Notes: generated by a model not told the origin, from the letters alone. Numbered from the stretch's first letter, positions 1 to 6,766 are shown. The stretch is 8,727 bases of DNA from Actinomycetota bacterium (GCA_947491175.1 CANLIF010000050.1:1-8727), one strand, 5' to 3'. Numbers and translations: made by a program.

Positions 1-828
1 AAACTTGAAAGCAACATAGCTCGCCGAGATCGAGTTAACAAAGAAGCGTCCGAATGGATAACTGGAAACACAGTTAAGTTTTTTGCTGATGGAATCCTTG
101 AAGGTGGAACCGCAGCGGTGCTGGAAGATTACTGTGACTGCCCAAGTAAGGGCATCCCAAACTGGCGGCGTGAAGAACTGATTGAAGCCGTCGCCGAAGT
201 CGTTAAAAGTGGGTTCCAGGCCCACATTCATGCAATTGGTGATGCTGGAATTAGAAATGCGCTCGATGCATTCGAGTACGCGCGCAACCTTCATGGAAAT
301 CTCATTAACCCTGTGATTGCACATTCTCAATTAATTGATCCAGCAGATTTGCCACGTTTCAAAGAACTTGATGTGATTGCAAACTTTGAACCACTATGGG
401 CACAACTTGCAAACGAACAAGTCGTGCTGACTGTTCCTCGACTCGGACAAGAGCGGGCTGATCGACAATATCCAATGGCTACTTTGCTTCGCAGTGGAAC
501 CAAGATTTCCTTCGGATCCGATTGGCCAGTTACTTCTCCCGTGCCTATGGAAGGCATTGGCGTTGCGATAACTCGGCAAACAGATGAAGAGTTCCCGCCT
601 GAAGGTTGGGTACCAAAAGAACGCTTGACGCTAGATGAAGCTTTGACCGCTTACACCATGGGATCAGCCGTGCAAGCTGGGGAAGAACACCTGTGGGGAG
701 ATCTTGCCATTGGTAAACGCGCAGACATTGTGATGATGGGAACTGACATCCACGCTTTGGAACCAATGCAAGTTCGGAAAGCAAAAGTTGTTGGCACTTG
801 GCTTGGTGGCGTACGCGTTTTCGGTTAG
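1..828 (+). CDS. Amidohydrolase family 3 (YtcJ-like) metal-dependent hydrolase, 3' part; start outside window
   Basis: The frame is open from base 1 and ends at the TAG at 826-828, giving 275 residues of a protein that normally has about 500-550; the 5' half, including the first HxH metal motif, lies upstream of the window. The GTG at 118 is internal, because family sequence (VKFFADG, then EGGTAA) continues in frame before it. Visible amidohydrolase-3 landmarks are VKFFADG (the lysine is the likely carbamylated metal bridge), HIHAIGD with histidines at 223-225 and 229-231, AHSQ with His at 322-324, and GSDWP with the metal Asp at 520-522. The C-terminal end (GKRADIVMMGTD) is the usual beta-sandwich return. 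The family hydrolyses amide or N-formyl C-N bonds in the cytoplasm; the substrate here is unknown. It precedes the urease-like genes by 43 bases on the same strand, so a functional link is plausible but not shown. Confidence 0.88.
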   Translation, partial: KLESNIARRDRVNKEASEWITGNTVKFFADGILEGGTAAVLEDYCDCPSKGIPNWRREELIEAVAEVVKSGFQAHIHAIGDAGIRNALDAFEYARNLHGNLINPVIAHSQLIDPADLPRFKELDVIANFEPLWAQLANEQVVLTVPRLGQERADRQYPMATLLRSGTKISFGSDWPVTSPVPMEGIGVAITRQTDEEFPPEGWVPKERLTLDEALTAYTMGSAVQAGEEHLWGDLAIGKRADIVMMGTDIHALEPMQVRKAKVVGTWLGGVRVFG

Positions 829-831
829 TAG

Positions 832-871
832 TTGGACATTGGTTATCTTTGAGTCAAGTTAGGTTGGATTT
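832..871 (+). promoter_or_regulatory. Candidate leaderless promoter for ureAB
   Basis: TAGGTT at 860-865 fits the actinobacterial -10 consensus TANNNT and ends exactly 6 bases before the GTG start at 872, so transcription would begin at or next to the start codon. A TTGGACA lies at 832-838, but it is about 21 bases from the -10, too far for a standard -35 at 17 +/- 1. The alternative is co-transcription with the upstream hydrolase, with the AGG at 861-863 serving as a weak ribosome site. Inference from spacing only. Confidence 0.35.
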
Positions 872-1549
872 GTGGAGTTAACGCCTTCGGAGCTTGATCG
901 ATTGTTGATTTTTAATGTGGCGCAACTTGCCCAATCTCGACGCCAGCGCGGAGTGAAGCTTAATAAGCCCGAGGCAGTTGCCTTAATCTCTCATGCAGTT
1001 ATCGAATCTGCAAGGGACGGCGCTGATCACGCAACGGCGCTGCAGGCCGGGTTAACTGCAGTTTCTGATGATGAATTATTGCCAGGCGTTGGGCCGCTGT
1101 TGAGTGGAGTCGCAATCGAAGCGGTATTTTCTGACGGCCGCCGATTAGTTGTTGTTGATTTTGAATCCACAGATAACGATGTTCCAGGCAAAGTAACTCG
1201 ACTGACACCCATAACTTACGAAACAAATCCTGACATCGTTTCAGTATCCGTGAGAAATGAATCAGACATTCAAATTTCCGTTACAACACATATGCATTTC
1301 TTTGAAGCCAACCCCAGACTGAGCTTTGATCGCACCGCATCATATGGCAGACACCTTTATATTCCAGCCGGTGAACATGTTGACTTTCCACCTGGAGTTG
1401 AAGTCGCTGTGAACTTAATTCCGATAACTGGAAATCGAATCTTAATTGGATTTGCTGGATTAGTTAATGGGCCGCTTGATGCGCCAGGCGTAAAAGAATC
1501 TGCAATCGCTAAAGCGCGCTCACTTGGATATTTGGGGTTTGCGGAATGA
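872..1549 (+). CDS. ureAB: Urease gamma-beta fusion subunit (UreAB-type)
   Basis: This 225-residue protein joins a urease gamma domain (about residues 1-98; LIFNVAQLAQSRR, NKPEAVALIS, ESARDG, VAIEAVFSDGRRLV) to a beta domain (about 104-225; HMHFFEANPRLSFDR at 140-154, IPAGEHVDFPPG, GFAGLVNGPLD). Fused gamma-beta subunits are known, for example in Helicobacter. In known ureases these domains form the scaffold around the alpha catalytic subunit. The start is GTG, the only one that gives the conserved gamma N-terminus MELTPSE; no strong ribosome site precedes it, which fits a leaderless transcript. The stop overlaps the ureC start by four bases (ATGA), implying translational coupling. The gamma half is clearly diverged: the stretch after residue 50 is unlike the usual family sequence. 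The fold assignment is secure; that the complex hydrolyses urea is not, given the changes in its partner ureC. Confidence 0.9.
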   Translation: MELTPSELDRLLIFNVAQLAQSRRQRGVKLNKPEAVALISHAVIESARDGADHATALQAGLTAVSDDELLPGVGPLLSGVAIEAVFSDGRRLVVVDFESTDNDVPGKVTRLTPITYETNPDIVSVSVRNESDIQISVTTHMHFFEANPRLSFDRTASYGRHLYIPAGEHVDFPPGVEVAVNLIPITGNRILIGFAGLVNGPLDAPGVKESAIAKARSLGYLGFAE

Positions 1550-3237
1550 ACCAAAAAGATATCGCAGATAGCCAAAAGGACATTGCAGTTCATGGGGCTC
1601 GCAAAGGTGACTTCGTTCGCTTGGGTGATACCCAATTGATCATCCGTGTCGAAGCGGATGATCGCGAACTAGGAAACGAAGTTCAAATTGGATTTGGCAA
1701 GAACATGCGAGATGGCATCGGAATGCGATCAGTTCCCAGCAGTGAATCCTGTGATGTTGTTATAACTAATGTTTTGATTATTGATGCAATTCAAGGAATT
1801 CGGGTAAGTTCAATCGGAATTAGAGCCGGACGAATTAGCGCAATTGGAAAAGCCGGTAACCCCGACACTATGGATGGTGTCGAGGTAATTATCGGCAGCG
1901 GCTCAATTGTGATTCCTGGCGAGGGGTTAATTGCAACGGCAGGAGGCGTGGATACTCACGTACATGCCATGTCACCTCGAGTTTGTGACGCTGCACTAGC
2001 CAGTGGTGTAACCACGATTATTACCCAAGAATTTGGGCCATTTTGGGGGGTAGGAGTTAGTTCAAAGTGGGCGCTTGAACAAGCACACAATATGTATGGC
2101 GCCTGGCCACTAAATGTTGGCATCTTGGGCCGCGCAGCTGGTTCAACAACTTCCCCTCTGCAAGAGGCACTCGCTGGTGGCGTTTGTGGATTTAAGATTC
2201 ACGAAGATACTGGCGCTCATCCCCGAACGATCGACACTACTTTAACTTTTGCAGACGAATTTGATGTTGCAGTCGCACTTCACACCGATGGCCTAAACGA
2301 GATGCTCAGCGTTGCTGACACTTTAGATGTAATTGCCGGTAGAGCAATCCACGCGTTCCATGTTGAAGGTTGCGGTGGTGGTCACTCCCCTGATGTTTTG
2401 ACAATGGCTGGCCGAGAAAACATTTTGGCATCATCAACTAATCCGACGCTTGCATATGGCGTTAATGCTGCCGACGAGCATGTCGCGATGATTATCTCGT
2501 CACATGGCATGAATCCAGAGCTGCCAAGCGACGTTCAAATGGCGCGCAACCGAGTGCGTAATGCGACTATGGCTGCAGAAAACCGGTTACATGACATGGG
2601 CGTCATTCCAGTTACCTCCTCAGACGCTTTAGGTATGGGGCGAGTTGATGACACCTGGCGTAAAACATTTTCAATGGCAAGTATGTTTGCCGATCACGCA
2701 ATCCTTGATGGGTCAGTAGCTCCTGATGAAGTAGCAATCAATAACGAGCGGGTTCTGATGCACGTTGCCAAGATCACGATAAATCCTGCGCTGGTCCATG
2801 GGTTATCTCATGAAATTGGTTCACTCCAAGTTGGCCTAATGGCAGACATTGTGTTGTGGCCGTACGCAACATTTGCTTCGAAACCCAACATGATCATTAA
2901 GAGCGGGCTTCCAGCTTGGGGTGTAGTTGGTGACCCTGGCGCAACGGTAACTAATTCCCAGCCATTAGTGATTGGCCAACAATTTGGGGCATTTGGCGAA
3001 ACTGCTGAGGATTTAGGTGTGCACTTTACTAACGGACATTCCGAGGTTTCGCTTTCTCGCCGGCGCAGTGTGCCCGTCAAAAACACCCGAACGATCAGAA
3101 GTTCGGACATGATTCGACACGGAATTCTTGGCGAAATCCACGTCGACCCCACTGGAAATGTCGTAACGTTCAATGGTCAGCACATTACGAGTGAACCCCA
3201 AAACGCAGCGACACTCACCCGTACCTTCTTGCTTTAG
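1546..3237 (+). CDS. ureC: Divergent urease alpha (catalytic) subunit homologue
   Basis: At 563 residues this is close to the usual ~567 and aligns end to end with bacterial UreC. The metal centre is complete: H138 and H140 (GGVDTHVH), K217 and H219 (FKIHED; K217 is the lysine carbamylated in ureases), H246 (VALHTD), H272 (FHVEGCGGGHSPD) and D360 (TSSDALGMGR). The acid/base H320 and R336 are also kept, with numbering identical to Klebsiella UreC from 217 onward. Three regions are not normal: the N-terminal FGPTTGD motif is HGARKGD; the pocket segment around residues 160-177 is replaced and four residues shorter; and the flap has S319-H320-G321 instead of Cys-His-His. The canonical enzyme hydrolyses urea with two nickel ions and needs UreDEFG for loading; none of these is encoded here. 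It is an active-looking metal hydrolase; urea as substrate is uncertain. The ATG overlaps the ureAB stop, supporting this start. Confidence 0.9.
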   Translation: MNQKDIADSQKDIAVHGARKGDFVRLGDTQLIIRVEADDRELGNEVQIGFGKNMRDGIGMRSVPSSESCDVVITNVLIIDAIQGIRVSSIGIRAGRISAIGKAGNPDTMDGVEVIIGSGSIVIPGEGLIATAGGVDTHVHAMSPRVCDAALASGVTTIITQEFGPFWGVGVSSKWALEQAHNMYGAWPLNVGILGRAAGSTTSPLQEALAGGVCGFKIHEDTGAHPRTIDTTLTFADEFDVAVALHTDGLNEMLSVADTLDVIAGRAIHAFHVEGCGGGHSPDVLTMAGRENILASSTNPTLAYGVNAADEHVAMIISSHGMNPELPSDVQMARNRVRNATMAAENRLHDMGVIPVTSSDALGMGRVDDTWRKTFSMASMFADHAILDGSVAPDEVAINNERVLMHVAKITINPALVHGLSHEIGSLQVGLMADIVLWPYATFASKPNMIIKSGLPAWGVVGDPGATVTNSQPLVIGQQFGAFGETAEDLGVHFTNGHSEVSLSRRRSVPVKNTRTIRSSDMIRHGILGEIHVDPTGNVVTFNGQHITSEPQNAATLTRTFLL

Positions 3238-3240
3238 GAG
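3236..3240 (+). promoter_or_regulatory. Ribosome binding site of the C45 hydrolase, overlapping the ureC stop
   Basis: AGGAG at 3236-3240 lies 6 bases before the ATG at 3247 and shares bases with the ureC TAG stop (3235-3237). It fixes the start of the downstream gene and indicates that the two are translated from one message. Confidence 0.75.
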
Positions 3241-3246
3241 TTCGCA

Positions 3247-4245
3247 ATGGCGCTAAGTGTCGTAACTGCATCTGGATCAGGTGCACAGCGTGGTACCCAA
3301 ATAGGTGAACAACTTTCCGGACTTCTTGAAACGGCATGGAATCGATGGGTACTTCACTTCAGTAAAAATGAAGTTGATGCTGAAGATCTAGCGCACCGTC
3401 TGACTGAAGTTGGCGGCTGGGAAACAGCCGAAAGATATTGCCCAGACTTAGTTGCAGAACTAGAAGCTATGGCCGAAGCCGCAAGTATGCCGTGGTATCA
3501 AGTGGCGGCGCTTTCCATGTTGGATGAATCTTGGGCACTCACTGGTGGCATGGGATGCACTGCAATTGCGATCACACGGGAAGGCTCACGAGCTGCTGGG
3601 CAAAATATGGATTTACCCGATTGGACTAACGGACTCCAGACAGTGTTGAGAGTTCAAGACGAATCTGGTTTAAGCGTGATTGCCGCAACGTATCCTGGCT
3701 CGCTTGCCACTATGGGAATAAATTCAAACGGTGTCATAGTCGTTGTCAATGCGTTGGACCTTGCAACGAACATGACTGGTATGCCAGTTGATTTTGTGAC
3801 TCGAGGTGCGTTACACCAGCCAACTGCCGCCGATGCAATCGCTTACATCCGAGAAATTCCGCATGCAGTCGGCCAGAACTACACAGTGTTGGACGGTAAA
3901 GATTTGTTTATGGTTGAAGCAGCAGCCGACGGCGTCATTGATGTGCCAACTGATTCAGTGGTTTCTGGACATACCAACCATGCATTCACTCGCAAGTACT
4001 CCGGATCCGAAGGGTCTTATGCCCGAATGCAAGCCGTTGAAGAAAATCGAGAAGGCCTGAGGACTGCAAAGGATATTCAGAACCTTCTGCTAGATAAAGA
4101 TTCTGGGGTTTGCATAACACTTGGACGCTGGCGGGAAGACATGTATTCCTTTATGGGATTAGTTGGTGACGCAGGCACTAAGCAGGCTTGGGTCAACGCT
4201 GCGCCAGCATATGGTGGAGCTTTTGAAGGCGTTGACTTCCTCTAA
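3247..4245 (+). CDS. C45-family peptidase / acyl-CoA:6-APA acyltransferase-like Ntn-hydrolase
   Basis: This 332-residue protein has the layout of the C45 family (isopenicillin-N acyltransferase, carcinine hydrolase type). Those enzymes self-cleave before a Cys that becomes the N-terminal nucleophile. Here Gly103-Cys104-Thr105 (MGCTAIA, codon 3556-3558) sits almost exactly where the fungal enzyme has Gly102-Cys103, and is followed by the expected GQNMDL segment (about 117-122), TYPGSLATMGINSNGV (about 149-164) and GHTNHAF (about 241-247). N-terminal R15-G16 and the long helix around 67-79 (DLVAELEAMAEAA) also fit. Members hydrolyse or form amide bonds of small acylated amines or amino acids; the substrate here is unknown. 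No signal peptide is seen, so it is likely cytoplasmic. It lies 9 bases after ureC with a good ribosome site, so it belongs to the same operon. Confidence 0.82.
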   Translation: MALSVVTASGSGAQRGTQIGEQLSGLLETAWNRWVLHFSKNEVDAEDLAHRLTEVGGWETAERYCPDLVAELEAMAEAASMPWYQVAALSMLDESWALTGGMGCTAIAITREGSRAAGQNMDLPDWTNGLQTVLRVQDESGLSVIAATYPGSLATMGINSNGVIVVVNALDLATNMTGMPVDFVTRGALHQPTAADAIAYIREIPHAVGQNYTVLDGKDLFMVEAAADGVIDVPTDSVVSGHTNHAFTRKYSGSEGSYARMQAVEENREGLRTAKDIQNLLLDKDSGVCITLGRWREDMYSFMGLVGDAGTKQAWVNAAPAYGGAFEGVDFL

Positions 4246-4250
4246 GTCGA
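4232..4250 (+). other. Short hairpin over the stop of the C45 hydrolase gene
   Basis: TTGACTT (4232-4238) and AAGTCGA (4244-4250) can pair with one G.U and a CCTCT loop; the TAA stop is inside the structure. No T-run follows, so it is not a standard intrinsic terminator. It could slow decay or weakly attenuate, or be chance. Confidence 0.25.
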
Positions 4251-4310
4251 GCCAGGCAAATCGTCAGAGTTAGTGTTTCTGAGACTGGACATGTACCCAG
4301 CCCTTAAAGT

Positions 4311-4325
4311 CCATAGGCTATGGGC
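4311..4325 (+). promoter_or_regulatory. Candidate leaderless promoter (-10) for the DadA-like gene
   Basis: TAGGCT at 4314-4319 matches TANNNT and ends exactly 6 bases before a second in-frame ATG at 4326, the same geometry as before ureAB. It also lies in the interrupted palindrome CCATA-GGC-TATGG (4311-4323). No ribosome site precedes either ATG. If the promoter is real, the protein starts at 4326 (MSSQNN) rather than 4320. The rest of the 74-base gap holds only a weak TCAGA/TCTGA inverted repeat (4264-4282). Confidence 0.35.
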
Positions 4326-5570
4326 ATGAGTTCACAAAATAATGTCACGGTGATTGGTGGCGGCATCGTTGGCCTTGCTTGCGCTTGGGAATTAGCAAAG
4401 GACGGCGCCTCTGTAATTGTCGTTGAGACCGGTGGTTCCAGTTACGGCACCTCACTTGCAAATGCCGGTTGGATTAGTCCGAGTCACATCATTCCGTTTG
4501 CTGCTCCTGGAATGGTGCAAACAGGTTTTAAAAATCTGATCGGAAGAACTGGTGCTTTCGCAATGACTCCTGGCGCTGGCCCACTCTTAGCTCCGTGGAC
4601 ACTTAAATTTGCTCGCTCTTGCACAGATGCACATGTTGATCACTGTGCACCTGCACTCAAGGAACTTCTTGATACCAGCATGGATGTAATCGAAGGACTT
4701 ACCGAAACAACTGACTTAACGCGAACTAATCAACCACAGTGGTACATCTACACCTCAGACAAGGCCGAAGCTGATGCTGAGCACGAAGTTGAATTGGTAA
4801 CAAAGTTTGGCGTCGATGCCAAACAACTTGACTTGGCAACCAGTCTTGAGAAAGAGCCAATGCTTAAAGACAGCGTTAAAGCGGTAGTTGAATTTAGTTC
4901 GGATTTTGGCTTGGATCCAGGAAAACTTGTCGATGTGTACCGCAGAAACTGCGAGGCCATCGGCGTGGCATTCCGGGATGAAAAAGTCACCGGTATGTCT
5001 TCGACCAGTCGCAATGTAACTGTTGTAACAACAACTGATTCTTGGATTTGTGACTACGTAGTTTTAGCTGCTGGTGTTTGGTCACGTGAGTTGGCTAAAA
5101 GTGTTGGTGAAAATCTTCCGATCATGCCGGCAAAAGGTCAGTCAGTAACGCTTCCTGGTGTAACCAATATGCCATCACGAACTTTAATGCTTGCTGATCA
5201 GCGAATTGCAACAAATCCCTTGGACTGGGGATTCCGAATGAGCACTGGATTTTCCTTGACGTCATCAAATGACATGTCTGTGAATTCAAAGGCAACAGAT
5301 AAATTGATTGCAACTGCGCGTCAGGCCCTAAATCTGCCAGAAAAATTCGAAGTCAAGAATGAACTGGCAGGACTTCGCCCAGCTAGTCCTGACGGCATGC
5401 CATACATTGGCGCGCTTCCAAAGGCTCCACGCGTAATTGCGGCTACTGGACATGGGATGTTGGGTTTGATGATGGCCCCAGGAACCGGCAAATTTGTGTC
5501 AGACCTCATTGCTGGACGACAGGTTTCGCGTGATGTCCTAAAGTTCTCGCCCGCAAGACCCCGTCTATAG
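4320..5570 (+). CDS. DadA-like FAD-dependent D-amino-acid dehydrogenase / amine oxidoreductase
   Basis: The 416-residue length equals that of DadA small-subunit proteins. The Rossmann FAD motif VIGGGIVG ends at residue 18, with the ribose-binding Glu36 closing the second strand (VIVVETGG). The family segment TSLANAGWISPSHIIPFAAPG follows at about 44-64. A second FAD-contact stretch, VVLAAGVWSRELA, is at about 247-259, and the C-terminal motifs GLRPASPDGMPYIG and ATGHGMLGLMMAPGTGK are intact. The family oxidises D-amino acids or related secondary amines to imines, which yield keto acids and ammonia. Sarcosine, hydroxyproline or other amine substrates are possible. It is separated by 74 bases from the hydrolase and probably has its own promoter. 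The longest frame starts at ATG 4320; the ATG at 4326 may be the true start. Confidence 0.85.
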   Translation: MGMSSQNNVTVIGGGIVGLACAWELAKDGASVIVVETGGSSYGTSLANAGWISPSHIIPFAAPGMVQTGFKNLIGRTGAFAMTPGAGPLLAPWTLKFARSCTDAHVDHCAPALKELLDTSMDVIEGLTETTDLTRTNQPQWYIYTSDKAEADAEHEVELVTKFGVDAKQLDLATSLEKEPMLKDSVKAVVEFSSDFGLDPGKLVDVYRRNCEAIGVAFRDEKVTGMSSTSRNVTVVTTTDSWICDYVVLAAGVWSRELAKSVGENLPIMPAKGQSVTLPGVTNMPSRTLMLADQRIATNPLDWGFRMSTGFSLTSSNDMSVNSKATDKLIATARQALNLPEKFEVKNELAGLRPASPDGMPYIGALPKAPRVIAATGHGMLGLMMAPGTGKFVSDLIAGRQVSRDVLKFSPARPRL

Positions 5571-5580
5571 TTGGGTTTTT
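5555..5580 (+). terminator. Possible weak intrinsic terminator at the end of the DadA-like gene
   Basis: AAGACCC (5555-5561) pairs with GGGTTTT (5573-5579), with one G.U, around an 11-base loop containing the TAG stop; five T (5576-5580) follow the GGG. The T-run is partly used in the stem and the stem is weak, so termination would be leaky at best. Confidence 0.3.
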
Positions 5581-5625
5581 GAGCGTTAGCGAACTGTTAC
5601 ATTCACTATTTTGCCAATATTTAGT

Positions 5626-5677
5626 GCCATTTCGTTGTAAGTTCTTGTCCAAACCTTGTTGTTTCGCACGAAATTGC
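5626..5677 (+). promoter_or_regulatory. Inverted repeats in the potA leader
   Basis: GCCATTTCG (5626-5634) and CGAAATTGC (5669-5677) form a 9-base arm pair with one mismatch and a 34-base loop. The 3' arm can instead pair locally as TTTCG-CA-CGAAA (5662-5673). These could be an operator or two competing RNA folds ahead of the transporter operon. I could not assign a known riboswitch. No convincing -35/-10 pair is seen in 5571-5698; TAAGTT at 5638-5643 fits TANNNT but has no well-spaced -35. Confidence 0.25.
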
Positions 5678-5685
5678 ATCATTTG

Positions 5686-5693
5686 AAAGTAGG
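5686..5693 (+). promoter_or_regulatory. Ribosome binding site deciding the TTG start of potA
   Basis: AAAGTAGG matches the anti-16S consensus AAAGGAGG at 7 of 8 bases and ends 5 bases before TTG 5699. There is no ATG or GTG nearby that would keep the conserved N-terminus, so the TTG start is well supported. Confidence 0.65.
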
Positions 5694-5698
5694 CAACT

Positions 5699-6766
5699 TT
5701 GAACGAGAAGTATCTCGAGATACGCAACATTACAAAAGTTTTCCAGACTCCTGAAGGTGGCGAAGTTCGCGCACTTGATGATGTTTCTTTGGACATCGCT
5801 AGTGGTGAATTCTTTATCTTGTTAGGTCCTTCTGGTTGTGGCAAAACCACTTTGCTTCGCAGTATTGCTGGATTGGAATATCCAGATAGTGGTGAAATTG
5901 TTTTACAAGGTGAGCGGATCGACGACAAGCCACCATATGAACGCCCAGTAAACACCGTGTTCCAGTCCTATGCACTGTTTCCGCACATGACAGTTTCAGC
6001 CAACATCGCGTTTGGTTTGGAAATGGAAAATGTTGATAAGGCGCAAGTGTCCGCCCGAGTTACCGAAGCGCTGGCGCAAGTACGACTCGAAGGTTACGAA
6101 AACCGTATGCCATCGCAATTATCCGGTGGCCAACAACAACGCGTAGCTTTAGCTCGAGCACTTGCTAAGAAACCAAAAGTACTTTTGTTAGATGAGCCAC
6201 TTTCCGCACTTGACCTAAAACTTCGTCGCGGTATGCAGGTTGAACTAAAGCGCCTGCAGCGTGAAACTGGAATTACTTTCGTATTCGTAACGCACGATCA
6301 AGAAGAAGCGATGTCCATGGGTGATCGAATTGCAGTGTTCAGCGAAGGCAAAATCGTCCAGCTAGATACTCCAGTTGAGGTTTACCGTCGACCGGTAAAT
6401 GCCTACGTTGCCGATTTCATTGGCGAGACAAATCTCATCAAGGGAACTGTGGTCGCTGGAGGCATATCGCTACCTGGTGGAAATATTCTTCCAACAGATC
6501 AACTTGCAGCAGACAGCGTGATTCCTGCATCTGGCGAAGTTACAGTTGCGATTCGTCCGGAAGATCTTGTACTTGCCACAAACGGCATGATTAGTGGAAC
6601 TGTCAGGGACGTTATCTTCACTGGAGACTCGGTTCGGGTTCACGTAGCTGTTGGTGACGTTGAAGTTATTGCTTCACTGGCATCCTATGGAACGCAGATT
6701 CCAGAACAAGGAAGTAAGGTCACGCTAAATCCTGAGCATCGCGCTGCTCGCACGGTGGCTTCATGA
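5699..6766 (+). CDS. potA: Spermidine/putrescine-type ABC transporter ATP-binding protein PotA
   Basis: This 355-residue cytoplasmic ATPase powers import of polyamine-like substrates through the PotB-PotC channel. All ABC motifs are intact: Walker A GPSGCGKT (43-50), Q-loop Gln89 in FQSYALFPHMTV, signature LSGGQ (141-145), Walker B VLLLDEP (161-167), D-loop SALD (169-172) and H-loop His199 (VTHDQEEAMSMGDR). The sequence DTPVEVYRRPVNAYVADFIGETN and a C-terminal TOBE-type domain (about 270-350, with VAIRPEDLVLA) are typical of the PotA/MalK-like subclass. It starts at TTG with a good ribosome site and overlaps potB by four bases (ATGA). It opens the potABCD operon. Exact substrate (putrescine, spermidine or a related amine) cannot be settled from the ATPase. 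Confidence 0.93.
   Translation: MNEKYLEIRNITKVFQTPEGGEVRALDDVSLDIASGEFFILLGPSGCGKTTLLRSIAGLEYPDSGEIVLQGERIDDKPPYERPVNTVFQSYALFPHMTVSANIAFGLEMENVDKAQVSARVTEALAQVRLEGYENRMPSQLSGGQQQRVALARALAKKPKVLLLDEPLSALDLKLRRGMQVELKRLQRETGITFVFVTHDQEEAMSMGDRIAVFSEGKIVQLDTPVEVYRRPVNAYVADFIGETNLIKGTVVAGGISLPGGNILPTDQLAADSVIPASGEVTVAIRPEDLVLATNGMISGTVRDVIFTGDSVRVHVAVGDVEVIASLASYGTQIPEQGSKVTLNPEHRAARTVAS

Noticed and set aside
2808..3173. 121-codon minus-strand open frame inside ureC
   Set aside because: Fully antisense to a conserved gene; its composition reflects the codon pattern of the real frame.
1546..3237. ureC as a decaying pseudogene, given its divergence
   Set aside because: Full length, no frameshift or stop, and every metal ligand plus H320 and R336 retained; changes are confined to particular motifs.
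3806..4060. 84-codon plus-strand open frame inside the C45 gene
   Set aside because: Alternate-frame shadow with no ribosome site and no recognisable protein features.
4264..4282. TCAGA/TCTGA inverted repeat as a terminator after the C45 gene
   Set aside because: Five-base stem, nine-base loop and no T-run; too weak to call.
5506..5955. 149-codon open frame on the minus strand spanning the dadA-potA gap
   Set aside because: Most of it is antisense to the conserved ends of the DadA-like gene and potA; the product resembles no family I recognise and has no ribosome site.
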